Origin: Corynebacterium terpenotabidum Y-11
Lineage (GTDB): Bacteria > Actinomycetota > Actinomycetes > Mycobacteriales > Mycobacteriaceae
Direction of reading: 5' to 3'
Assembly (NCBI RefSeq): GCF_000418365.1
Contig: NC_021663.1
Span: 124,001 to 188,000, forward strand
Length of the DNA: 64,000 bases
This document shows positions 50,172 through 61,051 of this stretch, piece by piece. Positions within the stretch are counted from its first letter, which is position 1; each line of letters starts with the position of its first letter. The notes below the pieces were generated by a model. That model did no database searches, was not told where the DNA came from, and saw only the letters and a list, made by a program, of their open reading frames with translations. Position numbers and translations under genes: made by a program.

Positions 50172-53100
50172 ATGACCCAGACCACCACACCGCAGGGGCT
50201 CTACCACCCTTCCTACGAACATGACGCCTGCGGCGTCGCCTTCGTGGCGGACATCCACGGCCACGCCACCCACGACATCGTGACCAAGGGCATCCAGGCC
50301 CTCGTCAACCTCGATCACCGTGGTGCGGCCGGTGCCGAGAAGAACACCGGTGACGGAGCCGGTATCCTCCTGCAGATCCCGGACCGCTTCCTGCGCGAGG
50401 AGATGGCGTCCCACGGCGTCGACCTGCCGGAGGCCGGCGCCTACGCCACCGGCATCGCCTTCCTCCCCGCGTCCCGCATGGCCGCCCTCGACGCCATGCG
50501 CGCCGTGGAGGACATCATCGCCGAAGAGAAGCTCGAGCTGCTGGCCTGGCGCAAGGTCCCGGTCGACGATTCCTCCCTCGGTGCGATGGCCCGCGATGCC
50601 GAGCCGATCTTCTACCAGCTCTTCCTCGCCGGCACCGACGCCGACGGCCACCGGCTCAGCGGTATCGACCTCGACCGCCGCGCCTGGTTCGTCCGCAAGC
50701 GCGCCGAGCGTGAACTCGGGTCCAAGGGCGCCGGCGCCGGTTCCGGATCCGACACGGTCTACTTCCCGTCCCTGTCGGCCCGCACCATCGTCTACAAGGG
50801 CATGCTCACCACCCCGCAGCTGCGGGAGTTCTACCTCGACCTGCAGGACCCGCGGATGGAATCGGCCCTGGCGATCGTCCACTCCCGGTTCTCCACCAAC
50901 ACCTTCCCCTCCTGGCCGCTGGCCCATCCGTTCCGTCTGCTCGCCCACAACGGTGAGATCAACACCGTGCGCGGCAACGAGAACTGGATGCGCGCCCGCG
51001 AATCCCAGATCCGCAGCGAACTCCTCGGCGACATCGACCGTGCCCTGCCGGTCTGTGACCCCGCCGGGTCCGACACCGGACGCTTCGACGAGGCCCTGGA
51101 ACTCCTCCACCTCGCCGGACGCTCCCTCCCGCACGCCGTGATGATGATGGTGCCGCAGGCCTGGGAGCGCAATCCGCACATCGACCCGGACGTGCACGCG
51201 TTCTACGAGTACCACTCCTCGATGATGGAGGCCTGGGACGGCCCGGCCGCCCTCGTCTTCACCGACGGGACTGTCCTGGGTTCCGTCCTCGACCGTAACG
51301 GCCTGCGTCCCGGACGCATCTGGGTGACGAAGGACGGCCTGGTCGTCGGTGGTTCCGAGGCCGGTCTGCTTCCGGTGAACCCGGCCGATGTCATCGACCG
51401 TCGCCGTATCGAACCCGGAAAGATGTTCCTCATCGACACCGCCGCCGGCCGGATCATTCCCGACGAGGAGATCAAGGCGGATATCGCCGCGAAGCCCTAC
51501 CGGCAGTGGGTCGACGACAATATCGTCCGCTTCTCCGACCTGCCTCCGGTCCACTACGAGCCGATGACGCACGAGCGCGTCGTGCTGCGTCAGCGCGTCT
51601 TCGGCTTCACCGAGGAGGACGTCGACCTGTTCATCCAGCCGATGGCCACCACCGGCCACGAGCTGCTCGGCTCCATGGGCTCCGACACCCCCGTCGCCGC
51701 CCTGTCCGACCGGCCGCGGATGCTCTTCGACTTCTTCGCCCAGCGCTTCGCCCAGGTCACCAACCCGCCGCTGGACTCGCTGCGCGAGAAGATGGTCACC
51801 AGTCTGTTCACCCAGCTCGGTGCCCAGGTGGACGTCACCACCGAGGTGCCCGAGGCCGCCCACCGCATCCAGCTCGGCAAGCCGCTGCTGCTGAACTCCA
51901 CGCTGGCCACCCTGCGCGAGGCCGGGAACCACGAGGGTTTCGAGGCCTTCCGATCCACGGTGATCTCCGGGCTCTACCCCGTCGCCCACGGGGGACGCGG
52001 CATGCGTCAGGCCATCGACCGAGTCCGCCGCGAGGTCTCCGCCGCCATCGAGGACGGTGCGACGCTCATCATCCTCTCCGACCGGGAATCCAACGGTCGC
52101 CTCGCCCCGATCCCGTCCCTGCTGCTCGTCTCCGCCGTCCACCAGCACCTCGTCAATGAGAAGACCCGTACCCGGGCGTCCCTCATCGTCGAATCCGGTG
52201 ACGCCCGTGAGGTCCACCACTTCGCGATGATGCTCACCTTCGGTGCCGACGCGATCAACCCCTACATGGCGACGGAGACCATCGACGAGCTCGGCAAGGC
52301 GGGACGCCTCGGCGGGCTCGATGTGGAGACCGCCTGCCGCAACTTCATCGACGGCTCCTGCGCGAGTGTCCAGAAGATCATGTCGAAAATGGGCATCGCG
52401 ACCGTGGCGTCCTACCGTGGCGCACAGCTCGCCGATGTCACCGGCCTGGCGCAGAGTTTCCTCGACGAGTACTTCACCGGTGCGGTCAGTCCGATCTCCG
52501 GTATCGGCCTTGACGAGATCGCCGACGACGTCGCCGTGCGTCACCGCTTCGCGTTCCTGCCCCGGCCCGAGGAGGCCGCGCACCGCGAACTGGAGATCGG
52601 CGGCGAGTACAAGTGGCGTCGCGAAGGCGAATACCACCTGTTCAACCCGGAGACGATCTTCAAGCTTCAGCACGCGACCCGGACCGGCACCTACCGGATC
52701 TTCAAGGAGTACACCGAGAAGGTCGACAACCAGGCGAAGCACCTCGCCACCCTGCGTGGCCTGTTCGAACTGCACTCCGACCGCCCGTCGATCCCGGTCG
52801 ACGAGGTCGAACCGGTCAGCGAGATCGTCAAGCGCTTCTCCACCGGCGCGATGAGCTACGGCTCGATCTCCGCCGAGGCTCACGAGACCCTCGCCATCGC
52901 GATGAACCGGCTGCACGGCAAGTCGAACTCCGGTGAGGGTGGTGAGGACCCGAAGCGGTTCGACAAGGACGCCAACGGCGACTGGCGACGCTCCGCGATC
53001 AAGCAGGTGGCGTCCGGCCGCTTCGGTGTGACCAGCCACTACCTCAACAACTGCACCGACATCCAGATCAAGATGGCCCAGGGTGCCAAGCCCGGCGAGG

Positions 53101-54773
53101 GTGGCCAGCTGCCGCCGCACAAGGTGTACCCGTGGATCGCCGAGGTGCGTGTCACGACCCCGGGCGTGGGCCTGATCTCCCCGCCGCCGCACCACGACAT
53201 CTACTCCATCGAGGACCTCGCCCAGCTCATCTACGACCTGAAGAGCGCGAACCCGGACGCCCGGATCCACGTCAAGCTCGTCGCCGAGCAGGGTGTGGGC
53301 ACCGTCGCCGCGGGTGTGTCGAAGGCACACGCCGATGTGGTGCTCATCTCCGGGCACGACGGCGGTACCGGTGCGTCCCCGCTGAACTCCCTCAAGCACG
53401 CCGGTGGTCCCTGGGAGCTCGGCCTGGCCGAAACCCAGCAGACCCTGCTGATGAACGGTCTGCGCGACCGCATCACCGTCCAGTGCGACGGCCAGATGAA
53501 GACCGGACGCGACGTCATCGTCGCCACCCTGCTCGGCGCCGAGGAATTCGGTTTCGCGACCGCGCCGCTGGTCGTCGAGGGCTGCATCATGATGCGCGTC
53601 TGCCACCTGGACACCTGCCCGGTGGGTGTGGCCACCCAGAACCCGGAGCTGCGCAAGCGGTTCACCGGCCAGGCCGACCACGTGGTGAACTTCTTCACCT
53701 TCATCGCCCAGGAGGTGCGCGAGTACCTCGCCGAGCTTGGTTTCCGCACCCTGGAAGAGGCCGTCGGCCACGCCGAATGCCTGCGTAAGGGTGACATCGA
53801 TCCGGCGCACAAGACCGCCGCCGCGCTGGACCTCGATCCGATCTTCGCGATCCCCGACAGCCCCTTCATGCACCAGGACCGGCACCGCACCCGGGCCCAG
53901 GAGCACGGGTTGGAGAAGGCGCTCGACAACCGGATCCGCACCGACGCGGAGGAGACCATCCGCCGCGCCGCCGCCGGGGAGGGGACCACCATCGACCTGG
54001 CGTACCGGATCACCAACGTCGACCGCTCCGTCGGCACGATGACCGGTTCCCTGGTCAGCAGGGTGGCTGGCCGCGACGGCCTGCCGGAGAACACCGTCAA
54101 CCTCACCTTCACCGGCTCCGCCGGCAACTCCTTCGGCGCCTTCGTGCCGAAGGGGATGACGCTGACCCTGGTCGGTGACGCCAACGACTATGTCGGCAAG
54201 GGCCTGTCCGGTGGCACCATCGCCATCCGGCCGGACGCCCGTGACGGCGCTGTCGGACCGCACCAGACCATTGCCGGCAACGTCCTCGGCTTCGGTGGCG
54301 TCTCCGGTGAGATGTACATCGCGGGGAGTGTCGGCGAGCGGTTCTGCGTCCGGAACTCCGGGCTCACCACCGTCGTCGAGGGCGTGGGCAACCACGGCTG
54401 CGAGTACATGACCGGTGGGCGCGTCATCGTCCTGGGGCCTGTCGGCGAGAACTTCGGTGCCGGCATGTCCGGCGGTATCGCCTACCTGCTCGACACCGGA
54501 GCCGAGGGCTACCGTGACGAGGTCTGCGCCAAGATCAACCCGGAGCTGGTGGATGTCGAATCCGTCACTGACCCGGCCGAGATCGACTGGCTCGTCGAGA
54601 CCATTGAAAAGCACCGGCGTCTCACCGGATCCACCGTGCGGGTGGACCCGGGTGCGCTGATCAAGGTCATGCCGCGGGACTACCGCCGGGTGACCAGGAC
54701 TATCGAGGCCGCCCAGGCTGCGGGACTCGACGCCGACGGCATCGCCGCCGCGATCATGGAGGAAGTGAAGTAG
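50172..54773 (+). CDS. gltB: Glutamate synthase (NADPH), large subunit
   Basis: The 1533-residue protein has an N-terminal class II glutamine amidotransferase domain whose nucleophile Cys is in HDACGVAF (about residue 18, exposed after propeptide removal). A central domain and the FMN-binding synthase domain follow ([35 protein letters not shown]). The 3Fe-4S cysteines lie in [15 protein letters not shown], and the C-terminal beta-helix contains [10 protein letters not shown]. It makes two glutamates from glutamine and 2-oxoglutarate. The start is ATG 50172 behind GGAGG; upstream in-frame starts would bury the catalytic Cys. gltD follows after 2 nt. Confidence 0.97.
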   Translation: MTQTTTPQGLYHPSYEHDACGVAFVADIHGHATHDIVTKGIQALVNLDHRGAAGAEKNTGDGAGILLQIPDRFLREEMASHGVDLPEAGAYATGIAFLPASRMAALDAMRAVEDIIAEEKLELLAWRKVPVDDSSLGAMARDAEPIFYQLFLAGTDADGHRLSGIDLDRRAWFVRKRAERELGSKGAGAGSGSDTVYFPSLSARTIVYKGMLTTPQLREFYLDLQDPRMESALAIVHSRFSTNTFPSWPLAHPFRLLAHNGEINTVRGNENWMRARESQIRSELLGDIDRALPVCDPAGSDTGRFDEALELLHLAGRSLPHAVMMMVPQAWERNPHIDPDVHAFYEYHSSMMEAWDGPAALVFTDGTVLGSVLDRNGLRPGRIWVTKDGLVVGGSEAGLLPVNPADVIDRRRIEPGKMFLIDTAAGRIIPDEEIKADIAAKPYRQWVDDNIVRFSDLPPVHYEPMTHERVVLRQRVFGFTEEDVDLFIQPMATTGHELLGSMGSDTPVAALSDRPRMLFDFFAQRFAQVTNPPLDSLREKMVTSLFTQLGAQVDVTTEVPEAAHRIQLGKPLLLNSTLATLREAGNHEGFEAFRSTVISGLYPVAHGGRGMRQAIDRVRREVSAAIEDGATLIILSDRESNGRLAPIPSLLLVSAVHQHLVNEKTRTRASLIVESGDAREVHHFAMMLTFGADAINPYMATETIDELGKAGRLGGLDVETACRNFIDGSCASVQKIMSKMGIATVASYRGAQLADVTGLAQSFLDEYFTGAVSPISGIGLDEIADDVAVRHRFAFLPRPEEAAHRELEIGGEYKWRREGEYHLFNPETIFKLQHATRTGTYRIFKEYTEKVDNQAKHLATLRGLFELHSDRPSIPVDEVEPVSEIVKRFSTGAMSYGSISAEAHETLAIAMNRLHGKSNSGEGGEDPKRFDKDANGDWRRSAIKQVASGRFGVTSHYLNNCTDIQIKMAQGAKPGEGGQLPPHKVYPWIAEVRVTTPGVGLISPPPHHDIYSIEDLAQLIYDLKSANPDARIHVKLVAEQGVGTVAAGVSKAHADVVLISGHDGGTGASPLNSLKHAGGPWELGLAETQQTLLMNGLRDRITVQCDGQMKTGRDVIVATLLGAEEFGFATAPLVVEGCIMMRVCHLDTCPVGVATQNPELRKRFTGQADHVVNFFTFIAQEVREYLAELGFRTLEEAVGHAECLRKGDIDPAHKTAAALDLDPIFAIPDSPFMHQDRHRTRAQEHGLEKALDNRIRTDAEETIRRAAAGEGTTIDLAYRITNVDRSVGTMTGSLVSRVAGRDGLPENTVNLTFTGSAGNSFGAFVPKGMTLTLVGDANDYVGKGLSGGTIAIRPDARDGAVGPHQTIAGNVLGFGGVSGEMYIAGSVGERFCVRNSGLTTVVEGVGNHGCEYMTGGRVIVLGPVGENFGAGMSGGIAYLLDTGAEGYRDEVCAKINPELVDVESVTDPAEIDWLVETIEKHRRLTGSTVRVDPGALIKVMPRDYRRVTRTIEAAQAAGLDADGIAAAIMEEVK

Positions 54774-54775
54774 CA

Positions 54776-56329
54776 ATGGCTGATCCGCAGGGTTTTCTGA
54801 AGTTCCGCCGCGAAGAGGCGCACCACCGGCCTGTGCCGCTGCGTCTGCTTGACTGGCACGAGGTCTACGACGATTTCCCGGACGGCAAGGTGCAGACCCA
54901 GGCCGCCCGCTGTATGGACTGTGGCGTGCCGTTCTGCCACGACGGCTGCCCGCTGGGCAACATCATCCCGGAGTGGAATGACCTCGTCCGGCAGGGACGC
55001 TGGCGCGAGGCCTATGACCGGCTCCACGCCACCAACAACTTCCCCGAGTTCACCGGGCGGGTCTGCCCCGCCCCCTGTGAGGGGGCGTGCGTCCTCGGCA
55101 TCGGGGATGACGCCGTCTCCATCAAGGCTGTCGAACTGCAGATCGTGGAGCACGCTTTCGACAAGGGGTGGGTGACCCCGGTGAAGGCGTCGTTCTCCAC
55201 CGGACAGTCCGTGGCCGTCGTCGGCTCCGGGCCGGCGGGTCTCGCCGCTGCCCAGCAGCTCACCCGCGCCGGGCATGACGTCACCGTCTTCGAACGCGAC
55301 GACCGGATCGGCGGCCTGCTGCGATACGGTGTCCCGAACTACAAACTGGAGAAGCGCTGGATCGACCGCCGTCTGGCGCAGATGGAGGCCGAGGGCACGA
55401 CCTTCCGGCCGAACACCTCGCCGACCGCGGCGGACCTCGCCCGGTTCGACGCCGTCATCCTGGCATTGGGGTCCACGATCGGTCGTGAGGTGAATATCCC
55501 GGGGCGTGAGCTCGCCGGAGTGCACCAGGCGATGGAGTACCTGCCGCTGGCCACCAGGGTCCAGGAAGGTGACTTCGAGGTCTCACCGATCGACGCCCGC
55601 GGCAAGAAGGTCGTCATCATCGGCGGCGGCGACACGGGCACCGACTGCTTCGGTACCGCGCTGCGCCAGGGTGCGATTTCGGTGCGCCAGTTCGACATCA
55701 ACCCCGCCCCGAGTAAGGAACGCCCCGACGACACCCCGTGGCCCACCTGGCCGCGGATCTGGCGGGTCGCCTCCGCGCACGAGGAGGGCGAGTACACCGT
55801 CACCGGTAACGAATCCGCCGAGGAGATCGAGGCACTGGGTCTGGCGCAGCGCGTGCCGGGAGAGGAGCTGGGAGAGCGTGGCTTCAAGTTCAACACCGTG
55901 GAGCTGCTCGGGGAGAACGGGCATGTCACGGGACTGAAGGCTGCCCGCTGCGAGCGTACCGACCAGGGCTTGGCGAATATCGCCGGTTCCGACATCGAGA
56001 TGGACGCCGATCTGGTGCTCCTGGCCGTCGGCTTCGCCTCGGTCGATTCGCGGGGCATCGTCGACGAGCTGGGCCTGCCCGTCGACGGGCGTGGCCGGAT
56101 CGTCCGCGACGGAAGCTACCGTGCCCGCTGGTCCGGGACCCCTGCTGTCACCGACGCCGGTTTCGATGCCCCGGTCTTCGTCGCCGGTGACGCCGGCCGT
56201 GGTCAGTCCCTCATCGTGTGGGGCATCTCCGAGGGCCGCGCCTGTGCCGCCGCCGTCGACCGTGCGCTGATGGGTGAGACCGCCCTGCCGGCACCCGTCG
56301 CTCCGACGGATATGCCGCTGCGGGCGTAG
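54776..56329 (+). CDS. gltD: Glutamate synthase (NADPH), small subunit
   Basis: The 517-residue protein has an N-terminal 4Fe-4S region with two Cys clusters (C-MD-C-GVPF-C-HDG-C and C-PAP-C-EGA-C). An FAD-binding VAVVGSGPAGLAAAQ follows, then NAD(P)H-binding VVIIGGGDTGTDC and a late GDAGRGQSLIVWGISEG FAD contact. It transfers electrons from NADPH to the large subunit. The start is ATG 54776, separated from gltB by 2 nt, so the pair is one operon. Confidence 0.97.
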   Translation: MADPQGFLKFRREEAHHRPVPLRLLDWHEVYDDFPDGKVQTQAARCMDCGVPFCHDGCPLGNIIPEWNDLVRQGRWREAYDRLHATNNFPEFTGRVCPAPCEGACVLGIGDDAVSIKAVELQIVEHAFDKGWVTPVKASFSTGQSVAVVGSGPAGLAAAQQLTRAGHDVTVFERDDRIGGLLRYGVPNYKLEKRWIDRRLAQMEAEGTTFRPNTSPTAADLARFDAVILALGSTIGREVNIPGRELAGVHQAMEYLPLATRVQEGDFEVSPIDARGKKVVIIGGGDTGTDCFGTALRQGAISVRQFDINPAPSKERPDDTPWPTWPRIWRVASAHEEGEYTVTGNESAEEIEALGLAQRVPGEELGERGFKFNTVELLGENGHVTGLKAARCERTDQGLANIAGSDIEMDADLVLLAVGFASVDSRGIVDELGLPVDGRGRIVRDGSYRARWSGTPAVTDAGFDAPVFVAGDAGRGQSLIVWGISEGRACAAAVDRALMGETALPAPVAPTDMPLRA

Positions 56330-56368
56330 CTCCACCGGGGGAAACGCTCACGCGACGGGGCCTCCCGC

Positions 56369-56374
56369 TACACT
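56369..56374 (+). promoter_or_regulatory. Leaderless -10 box of the LysE-family gene
   Basis: TACACT lies 7 nt before the GTG start at 56382. It suggests transcription separate from gltBD. Confidence 0.5.
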
Positions 56375-56381
56375 TCCTCCG

Positions 56382-57041
56382 GTGACCACCGGCGCCCTGC
56401 TCAGCATCCTCGTGGCGTGGCTGCTTGCCATCGCCTCGCCCGGCCCCGACCTCGTGCAGCTGCTGCGCGTCGGCGCGGTGCGCCGAAACGGTGTGGCCTG
56501 CGCCCTGGGGATCATGAGCGGCAATCTGCTGTGGATCCTCGCCTCCATGCTGGGCCTGTCCGCCCTGGTCGACGCGGTTCCCGGCGTCCTCACCGCACTC
56601 TTCCTCGTCGGCGGCGCCTTCCTGGCGTGGATGGGCCAGGCCGCCCTGCGCGGTGGCCTCGCCGCCCGGCGGAGGGACGCCGCGCTGCCTGAGGGCTCGC
56701 TCGCGGCGTCCTCCCTGCTCTCCACCACGATGACGACGACGCAGGCGTGGCGGCTCGGGGTGGCGACGAACCTGTCGAACCCGAAGGCGCTGGTCTTCTT
56801 CGGTGCGGTCTTTGCCGGGTTCATCGACCCGGACACGTCCTGGACGGCCCGCAGTGTGGTGCTGGTGATGATGCTGGTGACGGGTGTGGCGTGGTTCGTC
56901 TTCGTGGCCTACGCCGTCTCCGTCCCGGCCCTGTCCCGCCGACTCCAGACGGCCGGGGCATGGATCGACATCACGGCAGGCGCGGTCTTCCTGCTCATCG
57001 CTGCGGTGCTGGTCATCGAGGGTTTCTCGCGCCTGCTGTAA
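56382..57041 (+). CDS. LysE/RhtB-family amino acid exporter
   Basis: The 219-residue protein has six predicted membrane helices and the family motif AIASPGPDLVQL near residue 15. Conserved FLAWMG and TNLSNPKALVFFG segments follow. The family exports amino acids such as lysine, threonine or homoserine; the substrate cannot be read from sequence. GTG 56382 is preferred over upstream in-frame codons because of the TACACT box 7 nt upstream and the position of the first helix. Confidence 0.85.
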   Translation: MTTGALLSILVAWLLAIASPGPDLVQLLRVGAVRRNGVACALGIMSGNLLWILASMLGLSALVDAVPGVLTALFLVGGAFLAWMGQAALRGGLAARRRDAALPEGSLAASSLLSTTMTTTQAWRLGVATNLSNPKALVFFGAVFAGFIDPDTSWTARSVVLVMMLVTGVAWFVFVAYAVSVPALSRRLQTAGAWIDITAGAVFLLIAAVLVIEGFSRLL

Positions 57042-57092
57042 CTGGGTGGCCAGGCTTGCTGGCTTCGGTTAGTGAACGCGCGGCACCGGTCG

Positions 57093-57098
57093 TAGGAT
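57093..57098 (+). promoter_or_regulatory. Leaderless -10 box of the S4 gene
   Basis: TAGGAT lies 7 nt before ATG 57106. It favours that start over the in-frame ATG at 57097. Confidence 0.45.
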
Positions 57099-57105
57099 GG
57101 TCGGC

Positions 57106-57432
57106 ATGCATATTCAGGATGTGCCCGTCCGTGGTGACGAGATCCGCCTGGGGCAGTTCATCAAGCTCGCGAATCTGGTCGAGTCCGGTGGTACTGCCAA
57201 GGAGGTCATCGCCGCAGGTCAGGTCACGGTGAACGGCGAGGTCGACACCCGCCGTGGCCGTCACCTCCACGTCGGAGACGTGGTCGGACTGCTGGACCCC
57301 GACGCCGGTGACTCCGGCGTCCCCGCTGCCGCCGCCCGTGTGGCGGCACCTGTCACCGGTGATGATGACGACTACTTCGATGAAGCCACCGCCGATGACG
57401 ATTTTGACCCAGAAAAGTGGAGGAACCTCTGA
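57106..57432 (+). CDS. S4 RNA-binding domain protein
   Basis: The 108-residue protein has an S4 domain (residues ~10-70) with IRLGQFIKLANLVESGGTAKEVIAAGQVTVNGE and R-R-G-R. It ends in an acidic tail (GDDDDYFDEATADDD). It resembles the YaaA/YbcJ small S4 family, which binds structured RNA, possibly ribosomal. It overlaps the next start by one base, so it is translationally coupled to the VOC gene. Confidence 0.88.
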   Translation: MHIQDVPVRGDEIRLGQFIKLANLVESGGTAKEVIAAGQVTVNGEVDTRRGRHLHVGDVVGLLDPDAGDSGVPAAAARVAAPVTGDDDDYFDEATADDDFDPEKWRNL

Positions 57433-58328
57433 TGCCCGCTCTTGTCGCCGAACCCGGCATGCCGATCTGGATCGACCTGGCGACCACGGACCTGGAGTCC
57501 GCCAAGAGCTTCTACGCCGAGATCCTCGGCTGGGAGTACGACGACCCCTGCGGCGGCTACACCATCGCCAAGAAGCAGGGTATGCCCGTCGCCGGTCTCG
57601 GTGAGGTGCCGGACGACAAGTCCTCCCTGTGGGGCATGCTGCTCTACACCCCGGACATCGACGATGCCCACGATGAAGCCGTGAAGGCGGGTGCCACCTC
57701 GGTGTTGTCCCCCCGCGACGTCGGCAAGCGCGGACGCATGGCTGTTCTCGTCGACCCCTCCGGTGCCACGGTCGGCCTCAAGCAGCCGGCCGGGGGTGAG
57801 CCCTTCTTCGCCGCCGGCGAGCCGGGCACCCCGGTGTGGCACGAACTGCTGGTCGGCGGGCATTTCGATGACACGATCGACTTCTACCACGAGCTTGCCG
57901 GCTGGGACATCAAGGTCCACAGCGACAACGACCGCTTCCGGTACGCGACCGGTGAATACTCCGGGTCCCCCCTGGTCGGTATGTGGGACACCTCCGAGCT
58001 CGACGAGAACCCCTCGATGTGGACGCTCTACCTCGGCTGTGCCGACGTCGACGCCGCGGCGAAAAAGGTCACGGAACACGGTGGACGCCTCGTCCGCCAG
58101 CCCTGGGATTCGGAACTGGGCCGCCTGGTCACCATCGTTGACCCCACGGGTGCGCTGGTGAACCTCTGCGAGATCGAGGAGCCGGAACCGGAGAGCGCCG
58201 AGGCGTGGCATGAGCCCGATCTGCTCGATCCGGAGAACATGCCGCAGGAGCTGAAGGACGCCATGGACGCGGCCCGCGCCGCCGGTGAGACCGCTGCGGA
58301 GCGGATGAGGGGCGGAGCCGCGGAGTAG
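57432..58328 (+). CDS. VOC-superfamily protein with two glyoxalase-like domains
   Basis: The 298-residue protein is built from two VOC modules. The first (residues ~8-120) has PIWIDLATTDLESAKSFYAEILGWEY. The second (~125-245) has PVWHELLVGGHFDDTIDFYHELAGWDI. Metal-ligand-like His/Glu positions occur in the second module; the substrate is unknown. The C-terminal ~50 residues are acidic and helical. The start ATG 57432 overlaps the preceding stop (TGATG), with AGGAA upstream. Confidence 0.85.
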   Translation: MPALVAEPGMPIWIDLATTDLESAKSFYAEILGWEYDDPCGGYTIAKKQGMPVAGLGEVPDDKSSLWGMLLYTPDIDDAHDEAVKAGATSVLSPRDVGKRGRMAVLVDPSGATVGLKQPAGGEPFFAAGEPGTPVWHELLVGGHFDDTIDFYHELAGWDIKVHSDNDRFRYATGEYSGSPLVGMWDTSELDENPSMWTLYLGCADVDAAAKKVTEHGGRLVRQPWDSELGRLVTIVDPTGALVNLCEIEEPEPESAEAWHEPDLLDPENMPQELKDAMDAARAAGETAAERMRGGAAE

Positions 58329-58333
58329 GTGCC

Positions 58334-59605
58334 CTACTGGGCGGGCACGACCTCGCTCGTGGTGGTCGCGGCGTCTTCCGAGGGAAGTGTGGCGACCTCC
58401 CCGGTCGGGGCCCACTTCGCCCCGGTGGTGATGAGCTGGGTGAGGTAGTCCTGGGCGCCGAAGGCGTTGAGGATCTGCAGCACGCCCTGCAGGGTGACGG
58501 TGCCGTCGCCGTTGCCCAGCACGCTGGAGACGAGGTCATTGATCTCGCTCTGCGGCAGCGTCACGTCGGCGTCCCGGGCCTCGGTTCCGGCCGAGGTGAT
58601 GGCCTCGGAGGTCTGGGTGTCGAAGCCGGCGCTGTATGCGGAGCCGAGGACGACCTCCGGTCCGACCTCGCCGGCAACGAGACCCAGCAGGTTGACCAGC
58701 AGGTCGGTGGTCAGCGGAATGTCGATGACCGACAGTCCGAGGGTGGATGCCCCGTGCTCCACGGTATTGGTCACGCCCGCTTCGGCGACGGCGGCGTCCC
58801 GGATGGGCTCCAGTGCGTCGGCGGCGTTACCGACCGCAGTGCCTGACCCGGCGGACCCGGCGAGGGCCTGCAGTTCGGCATCCGAGCCGTAGTAGGTGTT
58901 GAGGTCGACGTCGGTGATGATGCCGTCGACGGATCCGGTGCCGGTGTACTGCCAGAACGTCGGCTCATCCCAGCCACCGGGGATCTCGTCGGGCAGGGAG
59001 CTGTTGTAGTACGCGAGCCACAGCGGGTACTCGGAGAACTCGGTGGTGTTGCCCATCGAGCCGATCCAGAACGCGTAGTAGGTGTAGATGATCGGGTCGC
59101 GGCCGGTGAGGGTCTTGATCTCGTCGATCCAGTCGCGCACCCAGTCCTGCAGCTGGGTGGTGCTCAGGCCGCCGGTCTCCTCGAGGTCGAGAGTCGGCGG
59201 GAGCGAGGGGCTGACGCCGGTGGCCAGCGTCGCCGCGTAGAACCGGGCCTGGGCGCGGGCGTCGAGGGCCGGCTTGGCGTAGTGGTAGCTGCCAGGGGTA
59301 ATGCCGGCGGCGGCGGCCTTGGCGGAGTCCGAGGAGAAGTAGGGGTTCGTGTACCCGGTGCCTTCGGTGGCCTTGATGAAGGCGAAGGACTGTCCGGAGT
59401 CGGCGACGGACTGCCAGTCAATGGCGGAGCCGCTGGGGTGCTGGTGGCTGGCGATGTCGATGCCGTCGAGGGCCCAGGAGGGCACCGGCAAGACGTCCGT
59501 GGCGACCAACGCGGCGACGGTGGCGGCCGAGCCGAAGAGAACGGTGGCGGTCAGTCGGGCGGGGGCGGTGTTGCGCGCGTGGCGGCGCCAGGGAAGAGAA
59601 CGCAT
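58334..59605 (-). CDS. Secreted GH25 lysozyme-type muramidase
   Basis: The 423-residue protein has an N-terminal signal (RRHARN, then TATVLFGSAATVAALVATDV). A GH25 catalytic domain (about 46-245) contains GIDIASHQHPSG, IKATEGTGYTNPYF, TLDLEETGG and WQYTGTGSVDGI, and retains the Asp/Glu residues expected for catalysis. The C-terminal ~170 residues are of unknown fold. It hydrolyses the peptidoglycan glycan backbone and likely acts in cell-wall remodelling. The start is ATG 59605 or ATG 59616. It is convergent with the VOC gene. Confidence 0.87.
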   Translation of the reverse strand: MRSLPWRRHARNTAPARLTATVLFGSAATVAALVATDVLPVPSWALDGIDIASHQHPSGSAIDWQSVADSGQSFAFIKATEGTGYTNPYFSSDSAKAAAAGITPGSYHYAKPALDARAQARFYAATLATGVSPSLPPTLDLEETGGLSTTQLQDWVRDWIDEIKTLTGRDPIIYTYYAFWIGSMGNTTEFSEYPLWLAYYNSSLPDEIPGGWDEPTFWQYTGTGSVDGIITDVDLNTYYGSDAELQALAGSAGSGTAVGNAADALEPIRDAAVAEAGVTNTVEHGASTLGLSVIDIPLTTDLLVNLLGLVAGEVGPEVVLGSAYSAGFDTQTSEAITSAGTEARDADVTLPQSEINDLVSSVLGNGDGTVTLQGVLQILNAFGAQDYLTQLITTGAKWAPTGEVATLPSEDAATTTSEVVPAQ

Positions 59606-59854
59606 GTGCCACACCATACACACAAATCCCGTGAGTAACATCTGTAACACCGGCGTGTCGAGGCGAATATCACAGCAGGTCAGTGAATGACAGAGTTGTA
59701 ATTCCCGTGGAGTTCTCCGGGGATCGTCCGTGAACACGCCGGTGGGCACGCTGGGCAGGGCGGGTATGGCGGGCAGGGCGGAACCCGGCGGACCACGGCG
59801 GGAGAGTCGGCCTAGGCGGTGCGGTGGCCTTGTCCGATGACGTTCAGCAGGGAC

Positions 59855-61051
59855 TCAGGACGTGCCGGACGTCCATCGGGACGGACGGGCCGGGTCGTCG
59901 GGTGCCGTCGTGCCCGGGTATCCGGGAAGGTGTCCCGACGGTAGCTGCGGCGGTACCTGCGGCGGCAGTTGCGACGGCAGCATTCCTGGTCCGACCATTC
60001 CTGGTCCGGTCATTACCGGCCCGGTCAGCCCTGGCCCGGACGCCGGATATCCCGGCATCCACGGCACCGCGACAGGCTCCGTGATCTTCCGGTAGATCGT
60101 CACCACCGGGTACAGCCCGGCGTCCGCCGCCGCTCTGGCCTCCCGTGAACTGCGGATCACGGCGATGACCAGCACCGCCGCGCCGCCGGTCCACACCAGC
60201 GCCAGGCGGACCAGGGACGCGGCGGGACTGTCCGCTTCCCAGCCCGGGGCAAGGTTCCACAGGGCGTGGACCGCGAAACCCGCGGCCCAGCCGCCCACGA
60301 CCCATCCGGCCCGTTGCCGGACAGCCAGGTTGCTGCGCAGCAGAGCGGTACCGATGGCGTAACCGACGAGACCGGTGCACAACGCGTGCAGCAGTGGCCC
60401 GGCCACCAGACGGAACAGCCAGATCTCCACCACGCCGGCCATATCGGAGGACGCATGGGCCGGGGCGAGACTGATCGCGTACAGGGCATTCTCGAACGCC
60501 TCGAAGCCGAGGCCGATGAGCACGCCGGCGACCAGGCCGTGCCACGGCCGGTTCCACCAGGTTCGACCGGCGAACAGCAGCAACACCACGCCCAGGCCCT
60601 TGGCGGTCTCCTCCGGCCAGGCCCCGGCCAATGACCAGGCGATCTGTGGCGTTCCCCAACCGACGGCCAACTCGGAGATGTGGTTGCTCGAGGTGAAACC
60701 GCCGAGGACCACTCCGCCGGTCACACCCCACAGGACAGCGGCCAGGGCGAGGTGCACCGGCGTCCCGCGGTAGAGGATCGACCGGGAGAACAGGAACCAG
60801 ATCACCAGGACAAACACCACACCGATCCCGAGGGCGAGGAATGTCGGTCCGGGGCCGGGGAAGAACGCTCCGCCGACGACGATCAATCCGGTCATCAGGG
60901 CGCAGCCGAGCGTGAGGAACAGCAGCGAGACAGTGAAGACGTCCCAGAAGATCCCCAGGCGAGGACGCTGATCCCGTGGCCAGGTGTCATGCCAGGCGCG
61001 GGGGACGGAGGTGATCTCCCAGCCGGGAGTGCCGGAAGCAGGAACAGTCAT
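59855..61051 (-). CDS. PrsW-family intramembrane metalloprotease
   Basis: The 398-residue protein has about eight membrane helices and the PrsW catalytic motifs PEETAKGL, FEAFENALYA and HALCTGLVGYAIG, with HALWN, all near residues 140-270. The last ~70 residues are a Pro/Gly-rich cytoplasmic tail with repeated G-P-G/M-x-G-P units. The family cleaves membrane proteins such as anti-sigma factors; no such target is adjacent. The start overlaps the preceding stop, so it belongs to an operon with the two upstream genes (61048-63878). Confidence 0.88.
   Translation of the reverse strand: MTVPASGTPGWEITSVPRAWHDTWPRDQRPRLGIFWDVFTVSLLFLTLGCALMTGLIVVGGAFFPGPGPTFLALGIGVVFVLVIWFLFSRSILYRGTPVHLALAAVLWGVTGGVVLGGFTSSNHISELAVGWGTPQIAWSLAGAWPEETAKGLGVVLLLFAGRTWWNRPWHGLVAGVLIGLGFEAFENALYAISLAPAHASSDMAGVVEIWLFRLVAGPLLHALCTGLVGYAIGTALLRSNLAVRQRAGWVVGGWAAGFAVHALWNLAPGWEADSPAASLVRLALVWTGGAAVLVIAVIRSSREARAAADAGLYPVVTIYRKITEPVAVPWMPGYPASGPGLTGPVMTGPGMVGPGMLPSQLPPQVPPQLPSGHLPGYPGTTAPDDPARPSRWTSGTS

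Noticed and set aside
49944-54776. 1610-codon open frame on the minus strand opposite gltB
   Set aside because: Shadow of gltB, which carries all catalytic motifs of glutamate synthase.
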